From an uncultured Bacteroidota bacterium (GTDB taxonomy: Bacteria; Bacteroidota; Rhodothermia; Rhodothermales; Salinibacteraceae), in NCBI GenBank assembly GCA_913056185.1, contig CAJXLV010000035.1, positions 1 through 38,499 of the forward strand: 38,499 nt of DNA, in the 5' to 3' direction. The translations under genes and the position numbers were made by a program. The number at the start of each line of letters is the position of its first letter. The stretch's first letter is position 1. The notes under the pieces are model-generated. The model saw nothing but the letters and a program-made list of their open reading frames with translations. It made no database searches and was not told the DNA's origin. Positions 9,560-17,302 of the stretch are shown one piece after another.

Positions 9560-9625
9560 GACAGCCGGCCGAGGCTTGGCAACAAGTTCGGGCGAGGTGG
9601 AGAGGGCGGCACGCGCCGTCTGCAC

Positions 9626-11143
9626 TCAGTCGTAGCTGGAGGCGCGGCCGTACACGTACGTCAGCTCGTTCAGCATCTCCTCGGTTTCTTCCGAGAGCTG
9701 ATCGGGGGTAAAGCGCCAGGCCCAGTTGTCGTCGGTGGTGCCGGGCGTATTCATGCGGGCCTCGGTGCCCAGGCCCAGCACGTCCTGGAACGGGATCACG
9801 ACGCGGCGTGCGACCGATGCCATGAGCGCCCGCACCGCCTGCGTGGGCACCGCCGCGTCGGGGGCAGAGGGCGAGACGTTGAGGTACGATGCCGCAAACG
9901 CCCGCCCCTGATCCGAAAGGCCGTGGCGCCACCAGCCGAGCGTCGTGTCATTGTCGTGCGTGCCCGTATAGGCCACCACATTGCGGCGGTAGTTGTGGGG
10001 CAGAAAGTCGTTTTGGGGCGTGCTCCCGAAGGCAAACTGTAGCACCGCCATGCCCGGCAGGGCAAACCGGTCCCGCAGTGCCTTGACCGAGTCCGTAATA
10101 ATGCCGAGGTCCTCCGCCACCACAGGCAGCGCGCCGAATTCCGCCTCCATGGCGTCGAGAAAATGCGCGCCCGGAGCCTGCTTCCATTCGCCTTTGATGG
10201 CCGTATTGTGCTCGGCCGGAATTTCCCAGTACTCATCGAAGCCGCGGAAGTGGTCGAGCCGGACAAGGTCGAACCGGGTGAAGGCGCGGCGCAACCGCTC
10301 CGTCCACCACCGGTATCCGCGATTCTTCATGCGGTCCCATCGGTAGAGGGGGGTGCCCCAGCGCTGCCCCTCGGGGCTGAAGTAGTCGGGGGGCACGCCG
10401 GACACCACGGTCGGCTCGCCCGCCTCATCGAGGTGAAAGAGGTCCTGGTGCGCCCATACGTCGGCACTATCGTGAGCCACATAGATCGGCAGATCGCCAA
10501 ACAGGCGGATGTTGCGGGCATGGCAGTACGCCTGCAGGGCCGTCCACTGGCGGTGAAAGAGGTACTGCCAGAAAATATGTTTCTTGATCGTCTCGGCATG
10601 TTGCTCCCGGGCCTCCTGCAGGGCCGTGGGCTCGCAGCGGGCGAGGGGCGGAGCCCACTCGGTCCAGGGCGCGCCGTCGTGCGCTTCTTTGAGCGCCGCG
10701 TAGAGGGCGTACTCGTCGAGCCACACGGACTGCGACTCGCGGAATTTTTTGAAGCGCGTGGCATCGATGGTGGCCGTCTTGGACCGGAAGCGCCGAAACG
10801 CCGTGCGCAGCACCGCCCGTTTGCGAGGCACAAGGCGCTCGTAGTCGACCCGGTCCTCAGGCAGCGCGGCGAGGGGCTCCAGCTCGTCCGCCTCCAGCAG
10901 GCCGCTTTCCACGAGGGGCTCCGGTGCAATGAGGAGCGGATTGCCCGCAAAGGTAGAGGGACTGGAGTAGGGCGAGGCACCAGGCCCGATCGGCCCCACC
11001 GGCAGCATTTGCCAGAGGCGCTGGTTGGTGCGGGTAAGCAGGTCGGCAAACCGGAAGGCTGCGGCCCCGAGGTCGCCGATGCCGTATGCACTGGGCAGGG
11101 AGGTGAGGGGGAGCAGAACGCCGCTGACACGTCGGGAATCCAC
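9626..11143 (-). CDS. malQ: 4-alpha-glucanotransferase (amylomaltase, GH77)
   Basis: This encodes 505 residues from a GTG at 11143. MalQ disproportionates maltooligosaccharides, moving alpha-1,4-glucan chains and releasing glucose. The start (V)DSRRVSGVLLPLTSLPS aligns with the usual 'RSSGILLHPTSLPG' N-terminus, and a C/T-rich leader (ctcctcccaactgcccgcctgtc) precedes it. Family motifs are FGDLPIYVAHDSADVW, the nucleophile D297 in VRLDHFRGF, acid/base E344 in VVAEDLG, and D397 in YTGTHDND. The length matches bacterial amylomaltases. The stop is followed directly, in the same frame, by treZ, so the two are almost certainly co-transcribed. An in-frame extension up to 11293 has no family similarity and is rejected. 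Confidence 0.93.
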   Translation of the reverse strand: MDSRRVSGVLLPLTSLPSAYGIGDLGAAAFRFADLLTRTNQRLWQMLPVGPIGPGASPYSSPSTFAGNPLLIAPEPLVESGLLEADELEPLAALPEDRVDYERLVPRKRAVLRTAFRRFRSKTATIDATRFKKFRESQSVWLDEYALYAALKEAHDGAPWTEWAPPLARCEPTALQEAREQHAETIKKHIFWQYLFHRQWTALQAYCHARNIRLFGDLPIYVAHDSADVWAHQDLFHLDEAGEPTVVSGVPPDYFSPEGQRWGTPLYRWDRMKNRGYRWWTERLRRAFTRFDLVRLDHFRGFDEYWEIPAEHNTAIKGEWKQAPGAHFLDAMEAEFGALPVVAEDLGIITDSVKALRDRFALPGMAVLQFAFGSTPQNDFLPHNYRRNVVAYTGTHDNDTTLGWWRHGLSDQGRAFAASYLNVSPSAPDAAVPTQAVRALMASVARRVVIPFQDVLGLGTEARMNTPGTTDDNWAWRFTPDQLSEETEEMLNELTYVYGRASSYD

Positions 11144-11478
11144 GACAGGCGGGCAGTTGGGAGGAGGACGGGAAAGACTTGGGCACTGTGCACCGCCACA
11201 GTCAACGAAACGCAGCCGACAAACCCCAAACCACCGCCGCTGCTCTCCAGGCGATTGTGTGTTAAGTAGGCCCGAAGAAATGCGTGCATTCAAGCGTCAT
11301 CCTGGACACCCCACGACCAGGGTGCGGAGGGGGCGGGCCCACAGGGGCCTCCCTGCCCTTCTTCCGAGAGATTCTCTCCAAGGGCACTCGCTCCGCAGCG
11401 CCCCGGTGTGGAGGGAGGCCCCGAGAGTGCACCGCGGTCGTCTCCCCAGTCCCTTTCCGTCCGTTCAGAACAGGGCGT
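11144..11478. other. Intergenic region of 335 bp between the ydbT-like stop and malQ start
   Basis: No gene is supported here. The malQ-proximal part supplies the C/T-rich leader of malQ. The centre holds a strong inverted repeat at 11344-11422, listed separately, which could fold in RNA of either strand. The outer arms lie 57 bases after the ydbT-like stop and 201 bases before malQ, so the region could act as a terminator for the upstream operon, a leader for malQ, or a dispersed repeat. Confidence 0.6.
11344..11422. repeat. Structured inverted repeat, possible three-way-junction RNA or dispersed hairpin element
   Basis: An exact 11-base inverted repeat, ggggcctccct (11344-11354) and agggaggcccc (11412-11422), encloses 57 bases. 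Inside are a second exact pair, gcccttc-type arm 11355-11360 (gccctt) with aagggc (11380-11385), capped by gagag/ctctc, and a smaller cgct-ccgc-agcg hairpin. The parts would form an outer stem with two inner hairpins. The same fold is possible on both strands. Its function is unknown; alternatives are a terminator for the ydbS-ydbT operon, a malQ leader or a copy of a dispersed element. Confidence 0.5.
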
Positions 11479-13212
11479 TCAGAGAGGAGCATTGGTGGGG
11501 AGGCGGGGCCGTTCGTGGGGGGAGAGGCGCGTGTCCGGGGCTCCGGTGGCCGCCTCCACGCGGGCGCGGTACAGGCGGCGGAAGCGTCGGTAGAGCGTCC
11601 TGAACTGTTCGTCGGCCGTTTCGGCAGGAACATCGATCACCTCAGGGTACGCAAATCCAGCAGCCCCAGCAGTGTCCACGAACAGCGTTTTGAGGCCGAG
11701 GCGTCGCTGAAAGAGTGACGCGGTGGCGTGGAAGGCGTGAAATTTTTCGGTGGGCACGATCCAGAGGTAGTGCGACAGCACACCGCGCCGGATATAGAAG
11801 CCGTCCGCCCCCACCGCGTACGTGTGATTGCGATACTGGAGCACGGCCCACCCGAGCGCGGCGGGCACAAGGGCGAAGCCCCACCAGGGAAGCGCCGCCC
11901 CCGCGGGATGGAGCCAGTCTGCCGGCCAAAAGTACACCGCAGGCAGCAGGCCGGCCGTGAGGGCCGCCGTATAGCGGAAAAACCGGCGGCGAATGGTCAG
12001 GTGCGACACGTGGGAGAAGGAGTCGGGCAGATCGAACGCCCGCACGCGGCCCGCCAGCTCCAGGATGCGCTCGGCACTCGCAAACGGCGCAATGACCCGG
12101 TGTCCTTGCTCGTCCACATCGATCCCGATGGTTTGCACCTTCAGCTCGTACCACCCAAAGGCCCGCATGAAGGGATTGGTGCGGAGGATCAGCGTCTGCA
12201 CCTTGTCGAGCGGGATGGTGCCCTCCGTGACTGTAAAGAGGCCGTGGCGCTTGCGCAGCTTATCGCCCTCCAGCCACAGCCGAAAGTTGTAGTAGCGCGC
12301 GAGGTGGACCGCGATGCCGCTGGCCCAGCCCAGCAGGATGGCCACCAGGACCGTCGTAGCGATGGCGGCGGCCGGATGGCTGAGCACAAGCCCGGCGAGC
12401 CAGTCCAGGCGGTCGTCGCGGAACACTCGTTGCAGCAGCGTCTCCGGATTGAAAAACTCCAGCACCGAGAAAATGACCGCCAGGTACAGGAGGGAGAATC
12501 GAAACGCCCCTGAGAGCAGCACGCGGCGGAGGGGCATCGCAAACAGGGTCTCCGCGGCGGGGTCCGCGGCATCGGCTGCATCGTCGGCCCGCGACGGGGC
12601 CTCTGTCTCTGCGGTGTCGCGCTGGAAGGAGCGCACCGCCCGCCGAATTTTGCGGGCCTCATCGGCGCTTACGTACTCGAGGCTGCCCTCGGTGCCAGAG
12701 CTGCCCGCCGTCTCGATTTTGACCTTCGCCAGCCCCAGGCCCCGCGCCACGAGGCTGCGCTCGATCTGAATGTTTTGGATGCGTTCGATGGGGATGCTCC
12801 GGTTTTTGCGGGTGAGCACGCCGCTCTGAATCACGATCTGCTTGGGCGTAATGCGATAGCTGAACCGCCAGTATTGGAGCAGGATGGCAGGCAGGGCAAA
12901 CAGGCCGTATAGGACGCCCAGCACCAGCGACGTGATGTTTTCAGTAGAGCCGGGGTTGCGGAGCAGAGGGAACAGGATGACCAGCAGCGCCGGCAGGCTG
13001 GCGCCCACGCGCAGCAGCAGCGTAAGCGGGTGCAGGCGCTGCGGCTCGTGGATGGTGCCCAGGGTGGTTGCGGCAGTCGAGGCAGTCTCGGCGTCCGCAG
13101 GCGCATCCGACGAAGCAGCATCGGGGGAGGGAGGCTCCGTGGAGGAGGGAGGCTCCGTGGAGGAGGGAGGCTCCGTGGAGGAGGGAGGCTCCGTAGAGGA
13201 GGACGACGGCAT
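11479..13212 (-). CDS. YdbT-like membrane protein with repeated bacterial PH (bPH2) domains
   Basis: This encodes 577 residues from an ATG at 13212 (a GTG at 13215 is an alternative). The N-terminus is a Ser/Thr/Glu/Pro tail made of four six-residue repeats. It is followed by two membrane helices (about 60-110), then a bPH2 domain: 'YRITPKQIVIQSGVLTRKNRSIPIERIQNIQIERS'-type block, with RNRS..P..RIQ conserved. Two further helix pairs and bPH2 copies follow (LRKRHGLFTVTEGTIPLDKVQTLILR, and IRRGVLSHYLWIVPTEKFHAFH). This layout matches the YdbT family of B. subtilis, whose exact role is unclear and which occurs next to YdbS. The start overlaps the stop of the YdbS-like gene (TGATG), indicating translational coupling and probably a membrane complex of the two proteins. 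Confidence 0.85.
   Translation of the reverse strand: MPSSSSTEPPSSTEPPSSTEPPSSTEPPSPDAASSDAPADAETASTAATTLGTIHEPQRLHPLTLLLRVGASLPALLVILFPLLRNPGSTENITSLVLGVLYGLFALPAILLQYWRFSYRITPKQIVIQSGVLTRKNRSIPIERIQNIQIERSLVARGLGLAKVKIETAGSSGTEGSLEYVSADEARKIRRAVRSFQRDTAETEAPSRADDAADAADPAAETLFAMPLRRVLLSGAFRFSLLYLAVIFSVLEFFNPETLLQRVFRDDRLDWLAGLVLSHPAAAIATTVLVAILLGWASGIAVHLARYYNFRLWLEGDKLRKRHGLFTVTEGTIPLDKVQTLILRTNPFMRAFGWYELKVQTIGIDVDEQGHRVIAPFASAERILELAGRVRAFDLPDSFSHVSHLTIRRRFFRYTAALTAGLLPAVYFWPADWLHPAGAALPWWGFALVPAALGWAVLQYRNHTYAVGADGFYIRRGVLSHYLWIVPTEKFHAFHATASLFQRRLGLKTLFVDTAGAAGFAYPEVIDVPAETADEQFRTLYRRFRRLYRARVEAATGAPDTRLSPHERPRLPTNAPL
13130..13201 (-). repeat. Four in-frame copies of an 18-bp tandem repeat in the YdbT-like N-terminus
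   Basis: The 18-base unit ggaggctccgtggaggag occurs at 13130, 13148, 13166 and 13184; the first three are identical and the last differs at one base. On the coding strand each unit encodes six residues (S-S-T-E-P-P). Because 18 is a multiple of three, copy-number change would lengthen or shorten the cytoplasmic tail without a frameshift. Confidence 0.95.
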
Positions 13213-13748
13213 CACACCGGCTCTTCAACGAGCGGGTCTTCGAGGATAAAGCGCTTGATCTTGTCCCGGATTTCCTCGGCTTCGGGCAGGGGCAGGCCTG
13301 GAATTACGACATCACTGCTCCGGGAGCCGGCGGTGTGCACCACGAGCCGCCCCAGTGCAAACTCGCGCTCCACCAGGTCCTGCGACACATCGACGTGCTG
13401 GATGCGGCGCAGCGGGACTACGGTGCGAATGTGCCGGAGGACACCGTGCTCCATGTAAATTTCCTCTGGGCGCAGCGCAAAGCCCCAGGCTCGGTAGCGG
13501 AGGCGGGGCCACATCAGGCAGTAGAGCGTGGCACTCACCAGCACGCCCCCCGAGATCACGCCGAAGGGCAGCTGCGCGTTGGGCGAGAACAGGTGCGTCA
13601 GGTCGTAAAACAGGACCGGGAGAAACAGCAACACCGAAAGGCCGACCATCTTGATGCGCCAGGCGGCCCGGATTGAGGGGGCGAGGGAGCGAAGGGGCTC
13701 TCCGTCCGCCACATCTGCACGGGCGGGCTCGGAGGCGTCAGCATCCAT
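13212..13748 (-). CDS. YdbS-like bacterial PH-domain membrane protein
   Basis: This encodes 178 residues. After an acidic N-terminal segment of about 30 residues come two membrane helices (about 36-55 and 62-80; GLSVLLFLPVLFYDL and FGVISGGVLVSATLY). A single bPH2 domain follows: FALRPEEIYMEHGVLRHIRTVVPLRRIQHVDVSQDLVER in outline, with the conserved 'P..RIQHV....G' pattern, then LVVHTAGS. That is the YdbS/DUF304 architecture. It is the first gene of a coupled pair with the YdbT-like protein (overlapping stop and start). The leader gccctttcctttccct before the ATG is pyrimidine-rich. The biochemical role of the family is not settled. Confidence 0.85.
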   Translation of the reverse strand: MDADASEPARADVADGEPLRSLAPSIRAAWRIKMVGLSVLLFLPVLFYDLTHLFSPNAQLPFGVISGGVLVSATLYCLMWPRLRYRAWGFALRPEEIYMEHGVLRHIRTVVPLRRIQHVDVSQDLVEREFALGRLVVHTAGSRSSDVVIPGLPLPEAEEIRDKIKRFILEDPLVEEPV

Positions 13749-13841
13749 AGGGAAAGGAAAGGGCGAACACCAAGATCGATTCGTGCATCAGATTCATTCA
13801 AACAAAGGAATCAGGCGAGGTTTCCGGAGCGTCTTTCAAGG

Positions 13842-14390
13842 TCACGCATTCGTGTTGTTCGGAGAGGGGGGAGAGGCTGCGGCGACCACGGATTGCACCA
13901 CGGCCTCAACCGGGCGCCCCGCGTCCACGGTTGCGTCGGCCGCCTCGTAGTGCGGGCGCCGCTCGTCCAGCAGGTCTTCGATGCGGGCCTGCTGCGCGTC
14001 GCGAGGCAGGGGCGCGCCGGTGTCGTCCTGGAGCAGGGGGCGGGGAGTCTCGTCGTCGGCCACCCGCTCCAGGAGGGCCTCAACAGGCACCTTTAGGTAG
14101 ACGGTACGCCCGTGCTCGTGGGCGAATGCCCGGCTGGTCTCGTCCACGAGGGCGCCGCCGCCCAGGGCCACCACGAGGTCGTCCGTCTCCGCCGTGCGGC
14201 GAAGCATCCGGCGCTCGAGCGTGCGGAAGTGCGCCTCGCCGTCCTCCGCAAAAATATCCGGAATGGAGCGCCCGTCGTGGGCGGCAATGAGACGGTCGAG
14301 GTCGAGAAACGAGAGGCCGAGTCGTGCCGCGGCGCGCGGGCCGACGGTCGACTTGCCGCTCGCCATGAAGCCGGTGAGGTAGATGCGCAT
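13842..14390 (-). CDS. aroK: Shikimate kinase
   Basis: This encodes 182 residues, the normal length. AroK phosphorylates shikimate at the 3-hydroxyl with ATP in the pathway to chorismate. The P-loop is GFMASGKST (residues 7-15), followed by the shikimate-binding DLDRLI motif and the Walker B-like region VVALGGGALVD. The lid and adenine-binding R-P-L motif is seen as TPRPLLQD, and the C-terminal RRPHYEAAD is typical. The ATG at 14390 is chosen because the conserved MRIYLTGFMASGKS begins there and a C/T-rich leader (cctactccccctc) precedes it. aroA, the next-but-one pathway step, lies about 10 kb away on the other strand, so the genes are not in an operon. truA is divergent. Confidence 0.95.
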   Translation of the reverse strand: MRIYLTGFMASGKSTVGPRAAARLGLSFLDLDRLIAAHDGRSIPDIFAEDGEAHFRTLERRMLRRTAETDDLVVALGGGALVDETSRAFAHEHGRTVYLKVPVEALLERVADDETPRPLLQDDTGAPLPRDAQQARIEDLLDERRPHYEAADATVDAGRPVEAVVQSVVAAASPPSPNNTNA

Positions 14391-14556
14391 GAGGGGGAGT
14401 AGGGAATTGAGAATGCAGGCTCTCGTCAATCGGGGCGCGGGGCATGCTCACAGCTCCTGATGACCACACGGGGGCGGAGTCCGTAGCAGTTGTTCAGGGT
14501 TGTCCGCGGCGTCATGCCGCTGGCCTCGCTTCTTTGGCTCTTTGTCCTCCAATACG

Positions 14557-15333
14557 ATGCCCCGCTACCGATTGCTCATCGAATACGACGGAACCGACTT
14601 CCACGGGTGGCAGATCCAACCGGACGTGCCCACGGTGCAGGGCGCGCTGGAAGCGGCGGTGGAGACGATCGTGTCTGCGGCGTGCCGGGTCACGGGGGCG
14701 GGCCGCACGGATGCAGGCGTGCATGCGCGGGGCCAGGTGGCGCACGTGGATCTGCCGACGGCGCACGACCCGCACCGGCTGCGACGATCGCTCAACGGCC
14801 TTACGCCGCCGGCCGTGGCGGTGCGCCGCGTGGAGCGCGCCCCGGATGACTTCCACGCCCGCTATGATGCACGCCGCCGCCGCTACCACTACCGGCTGCA
14901 CACCCAGCCCTGTGCGCTGGAGCGGTGCGCCCGGGCCTCGGTGCGCCCCGTGCCTGATTTTGATCGCATCCGGGCCGCCACGCCCGACCTGCTCGGGCGG
15001 CACCATTTTGGCTCGTTTTGCCGCACGCAGTCCGACACCGACAACCGCGTGTGCACCCTTCACCACGCCCGGTGGGTGGAGGAAGAGCGGCGCGGATTCT
15101 GGCGCTTTGAGGTGGCCGGTACGCGCTTTCTGCACGGCATGGTGCGCGCCCTCGTCGGCACGCTCCTCGAGATTGGGCACGGAAAGCGGGCGGCGGACAG
15201 CCTTCCCGCGGTGCTGGCCGCACGCGACCGGCGGGCCGCGGGGCCGTCTGTGGACGCGGCGGGGCTCGTGCTGCAGCGGGTGCGGTACGAAACGCCGGTG
15301 CTGGGCCGTCCGTCGGCGGAGCCGGTGCGGTGA
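14557..15333 (+). CDS. truA: tRNA pseudouridine(38-40) synthase TruA
   Basis: This encodes 258 residues. TruA converts uridines 38-40 of the anticodon arm to pseudouridine. The start [22 protein letters not shown] is diagnostic, and the catalytic aspartate is D52 in [14 protein letters not shown]. Later family blocks are [20 protein letters not shown] and [20 protein letters not shown]. The ATG at 14557 is preceded by a pyrimidine tract (ctttgtcctcc) and no Shine-Dalgarno. It is divergent from aroK, with 166 bases between the starts. Confidence 0.96.
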   Translation: MPRYRLLIEYDGTDFHGWQIQPDVPTVQGALEAAVETIVSAACRVTGAGRTDAGVHARGQVAHVDLPTAHDPHRLRRSLNGLTPPAVAVRRVERAPDDFHARYDARRRRYHYRLHTQPCALERCARASVRPVPDFDRIRAATPDLLGRHHFGSFCRTQSDTDNRVCTLHHARWVEEERRGFWRFEVAGTRFLHGMVRALVGTLLEIGHGKRAADSLPAVLAARDRRAAGPSVDAAGLVLQRVRYETPVLGRPSAEPVR

Positions 15334-15407
15334 CGGAATCGCGGGGCGACAGCGGGGCCGCATCGATCGCGGTGGCCCCTGCCCGCGACGGCCTGCACCG
15401 AGACGGC

Positions 15408-15466
15408 CGCTCCACGTAACACCGCTCCACGTAACACCGCTCCACGTAACACCGCTCCACGTAACA
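15408..15466. repeat. Four copies of a 15-bp tandem repeat downstream of truA
   Basis: The unit cgctccacgtaacac repeats at 15408, 15423, 15438 and 15453; the last copy lacks its final base. It is intergenic, 75 bases after the truA stop and 66 bases before the small membrane-protein gene. No supported reading frame uses it. It may be a variable-number repeat. Confidence 0.95.
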
Positions 15467-15531
15467 ATGGACGCACGCTGAGCGTCTTCAGAATCCCTCG
15501 TCGCCCCATTGCTTACGGACTGCTTCGTTCC

Positions 15532-15717
15532 ATGGACCTCGACATCCGCACGGTTCTCCGCTGGCTCATCATCGGCGTCATTGCGCTCCTCGGGCTGAGC
15601 CTCGTGGGGCTGCTCATTGACCTCGTACAACCGCTCCTGCGTCTTGTGTTGCGTGTGGGCGCCGTTGTGCTTGTGGTGCTCCTGGTCATTCGGGGGCTGG
15701 AAGAGATCCGCTCCTGA
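15532..15717 (+). CDS. Small two-helix membrane protein of unknown function
   Basis: This encodes 61 residues that I do not recognise. After a polar start (MDLDIRTVLRW) come two hydrophobic stretches, about residues 9-29 (LIIGVIALLGLSLVGLLIDLV) and 32-54 (LRLVLRVGAVVLVVLLVI), then a short charged end, RGLEEIRS. A C/T-rich leader of the same kind as its neighbours (ctgcttcgttcc) precedes the ATG, and third codon positions are GC-rich, so it is probably a real gene. It lies 83 bases before the arginine deiminase start on the same strand. No function is inferred. Confidence 0.65.
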   Translation: MDLDIRTVLRWLIIGVIALLGLSLVGLLIDLVQPLLRLVLRVGAVVLVVLLVIRGLEEIRS

Positions 15718-15800
15718 CATCAACCGTGCGTGGTGGCTTTTCTACAGCGCAGTCCCGATCATGAAGCTCCCCTTGTCCACTCACTCAATGGCTTCCCGTT

Positions 15801-17093
15801 GTGGCCCCTGTTGACGCGCCTTCCCGTCCCTCCGTCGAGCACACGTCCACCTACAGCATCCCCGCCGAGGCCCACTTGCTGGAGCAGGTGGTCGTGCACA
15901 CGCCCGGGGACGAAATGGAGCTGGTCGCGCCCGGCAACCGGGAGGATTTGCTCTTCGACGACATTCTCTACGTGGGCCACGCCCGGCAAGAGCACCTGCT
16001 CATGTGCTCCATCTTCGAGAAAATCGTGGGCCGGCCCGATGCTGTGCTCCAGATCGAAGATCTTTTGCTGGAAGCCTTCGAGGCGAAGGACGCGGCGCGG
16101 CACGCGTTTGTGGACAGGCTGTGCCGCAGCCTGCCGGAGCAGAACCTGACGGCGGTGGCGGATGAACTGAAGCGCTTTTCCCCGGAGGACCTCCGGGCCT
16201 TTGCGCTCACCGGCGAGTCGGAACTGCCCATCCGTGCTCAGCCGGTTCCCAACCTTATGTTCACGCGAGACCTGGCGGCTGTCGTGCACGATCACATCAT
16301 CCTGAGCCACGCCGCCACGGTGGCGCGCACGCGGGAAAGCATCATCATCAACGTCATCCTGCATCACCATCCCCGGTTTGCTCCGCACAGCGACAAGATC
16401 ATCGAGCTTCCCCCTGGGGTCACGTTCGAGGGCGGCGACCTGCTCGTGGCGAGTCCGGATACGGTGCTGATTGGACACTCGGAGCGAACCTCCCTCGGGG
16501 CCGTCATGGCCATAGCGCACGAGCTATTCGAGCGGACGCCCGTGGAGAACGTCTTGGCCGTCGACCTCCCGAAGCGGCGCGCGACGATGCATCTCGATAC
16601 GGTGTTTACCTTCGCGTCGCCGGACGAGATCATCGTGTTTCCTCCCCTGCTGGAGACGCATGGCTTCGGGTACGCGGTGCACTTCCGGGCGGCGGACGGG
16701 GCGGGGCGCTTTGTGACGGACATGCGCCGCAATCTGCGCGATGTGCTCACGGAGCTGCTCGACCGCGACCTTACGTTCATTCCCTGCGGCGGAAACGAGC
16801 GCCTGCACCAGGAGCGCGAGCAGTGGACGGACGGGGCAAACGTGTTCGCGGCGGCGCCCGGGGCCATCCTGGGCTATGAGCGCAACCGACGCACCTTCGA
16901 GCGGCTGCGTGAGCACGGCTACCGCATTGTCTCGGCAGAGAGCTTTCTCTCGTACTTTGAGGCCGGCGACTTCGCGCCGGGGCGGGAAAAGGTGGCGATC
17001 CAACTGGGGGGAACCGAGCTGTCGCGGGGCCGGGGCGGGCCGCGCTGCATGACGCTTCCGGTCTCCCGCCACACCGCACCCACTGGTGCGTGA
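15801..17093 (+). CDS. arcA: Arginine deiminase
   Basis: This encodes 430 residues from a GTG at 15801. ADI hydrolyses L-arginine to citrulline and ammonia. Guanidino-group-modifying signatures are all visible: LLFDDILYVGHARQEH near the N-terminus, PNLMFTRDLAA, E210-G-G-D213, the catalytic H264 in MHLDTVFT, and the nucleophile C416 in GGPRCMTLPVSR at the C-terminus. The length is close to that of Pseudomonas and Mycoplasma ADI. The GTG is chosen because no earlier in-frame start exists before a stop, and a pyrimidine-rich stretch (ggcttcccgtt) precedes it. No ornithine carbamoyltransferase, carbamate kinase or antiporter gene is adjacent, so whether it belongs to an ATP-yielding pathway cannot be told here. 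Confidence 0.92.
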   Translation: MAPVDAPSRPSVEHTSTYSIPAEAHLLEQVVVHTPGDEMELVAPGNREDLLFDDILYVGHARQEHLLMCSIFEKIVGRPDAVLQIEDLLLEAFEAKDAARHAFVDRLCRSLPEQNLTAVADELKRFSPEDLRAFALTGESELPIRAQPVPNLMFTRDLAAVVHDHIILSHAATVARTRESIIINVILHHHPRFAPHSDKIIELPPGVTFEGGDLLVASPDTVLIGHSERTSLGAVMAIAHELFERTPVENVLAVDLPKRRATMHLDTVFTFASPDEIIVFPPLLETHGFGYAVHFRAADGAGRFVTDMRRNLRDVLTELLDRDLTFIPCGGNERLHQEREQWTDGANVFAAAPGAILGYERNRRTFERLREHGYRIVSAESFLSYFEAGDFAPGREKVAIQLGGTELSRGRGGPRCMTLPVSRHTAPTGA

Positions 17094-17302
17094 GGGGGAA
17101 GGCTGTGGACGAGGGCTCCACAGGGCCCTCCGTACGGCTGCTACGCCTCTGAGCGTGGGGGCTTGCACCTCTGGCCTGCGCGCCCCGCCACCACGCTCGC
17201 GTTCCCCCATTCTCCCATTTTCTGCGTCGGGCCCCGAAACTGCAGGCCTCGCCTACAGGTTCGGACATGTCGTACTTACTCCAAACTCAGTCCTCCGTGC
17301 TC

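Noticed and set aside
15408..15466. CRISPR-like array
   Set aside because: The 15-bp copies are directly adjacent with no spacers, and no cas gene is present; it is a tandem repeat.
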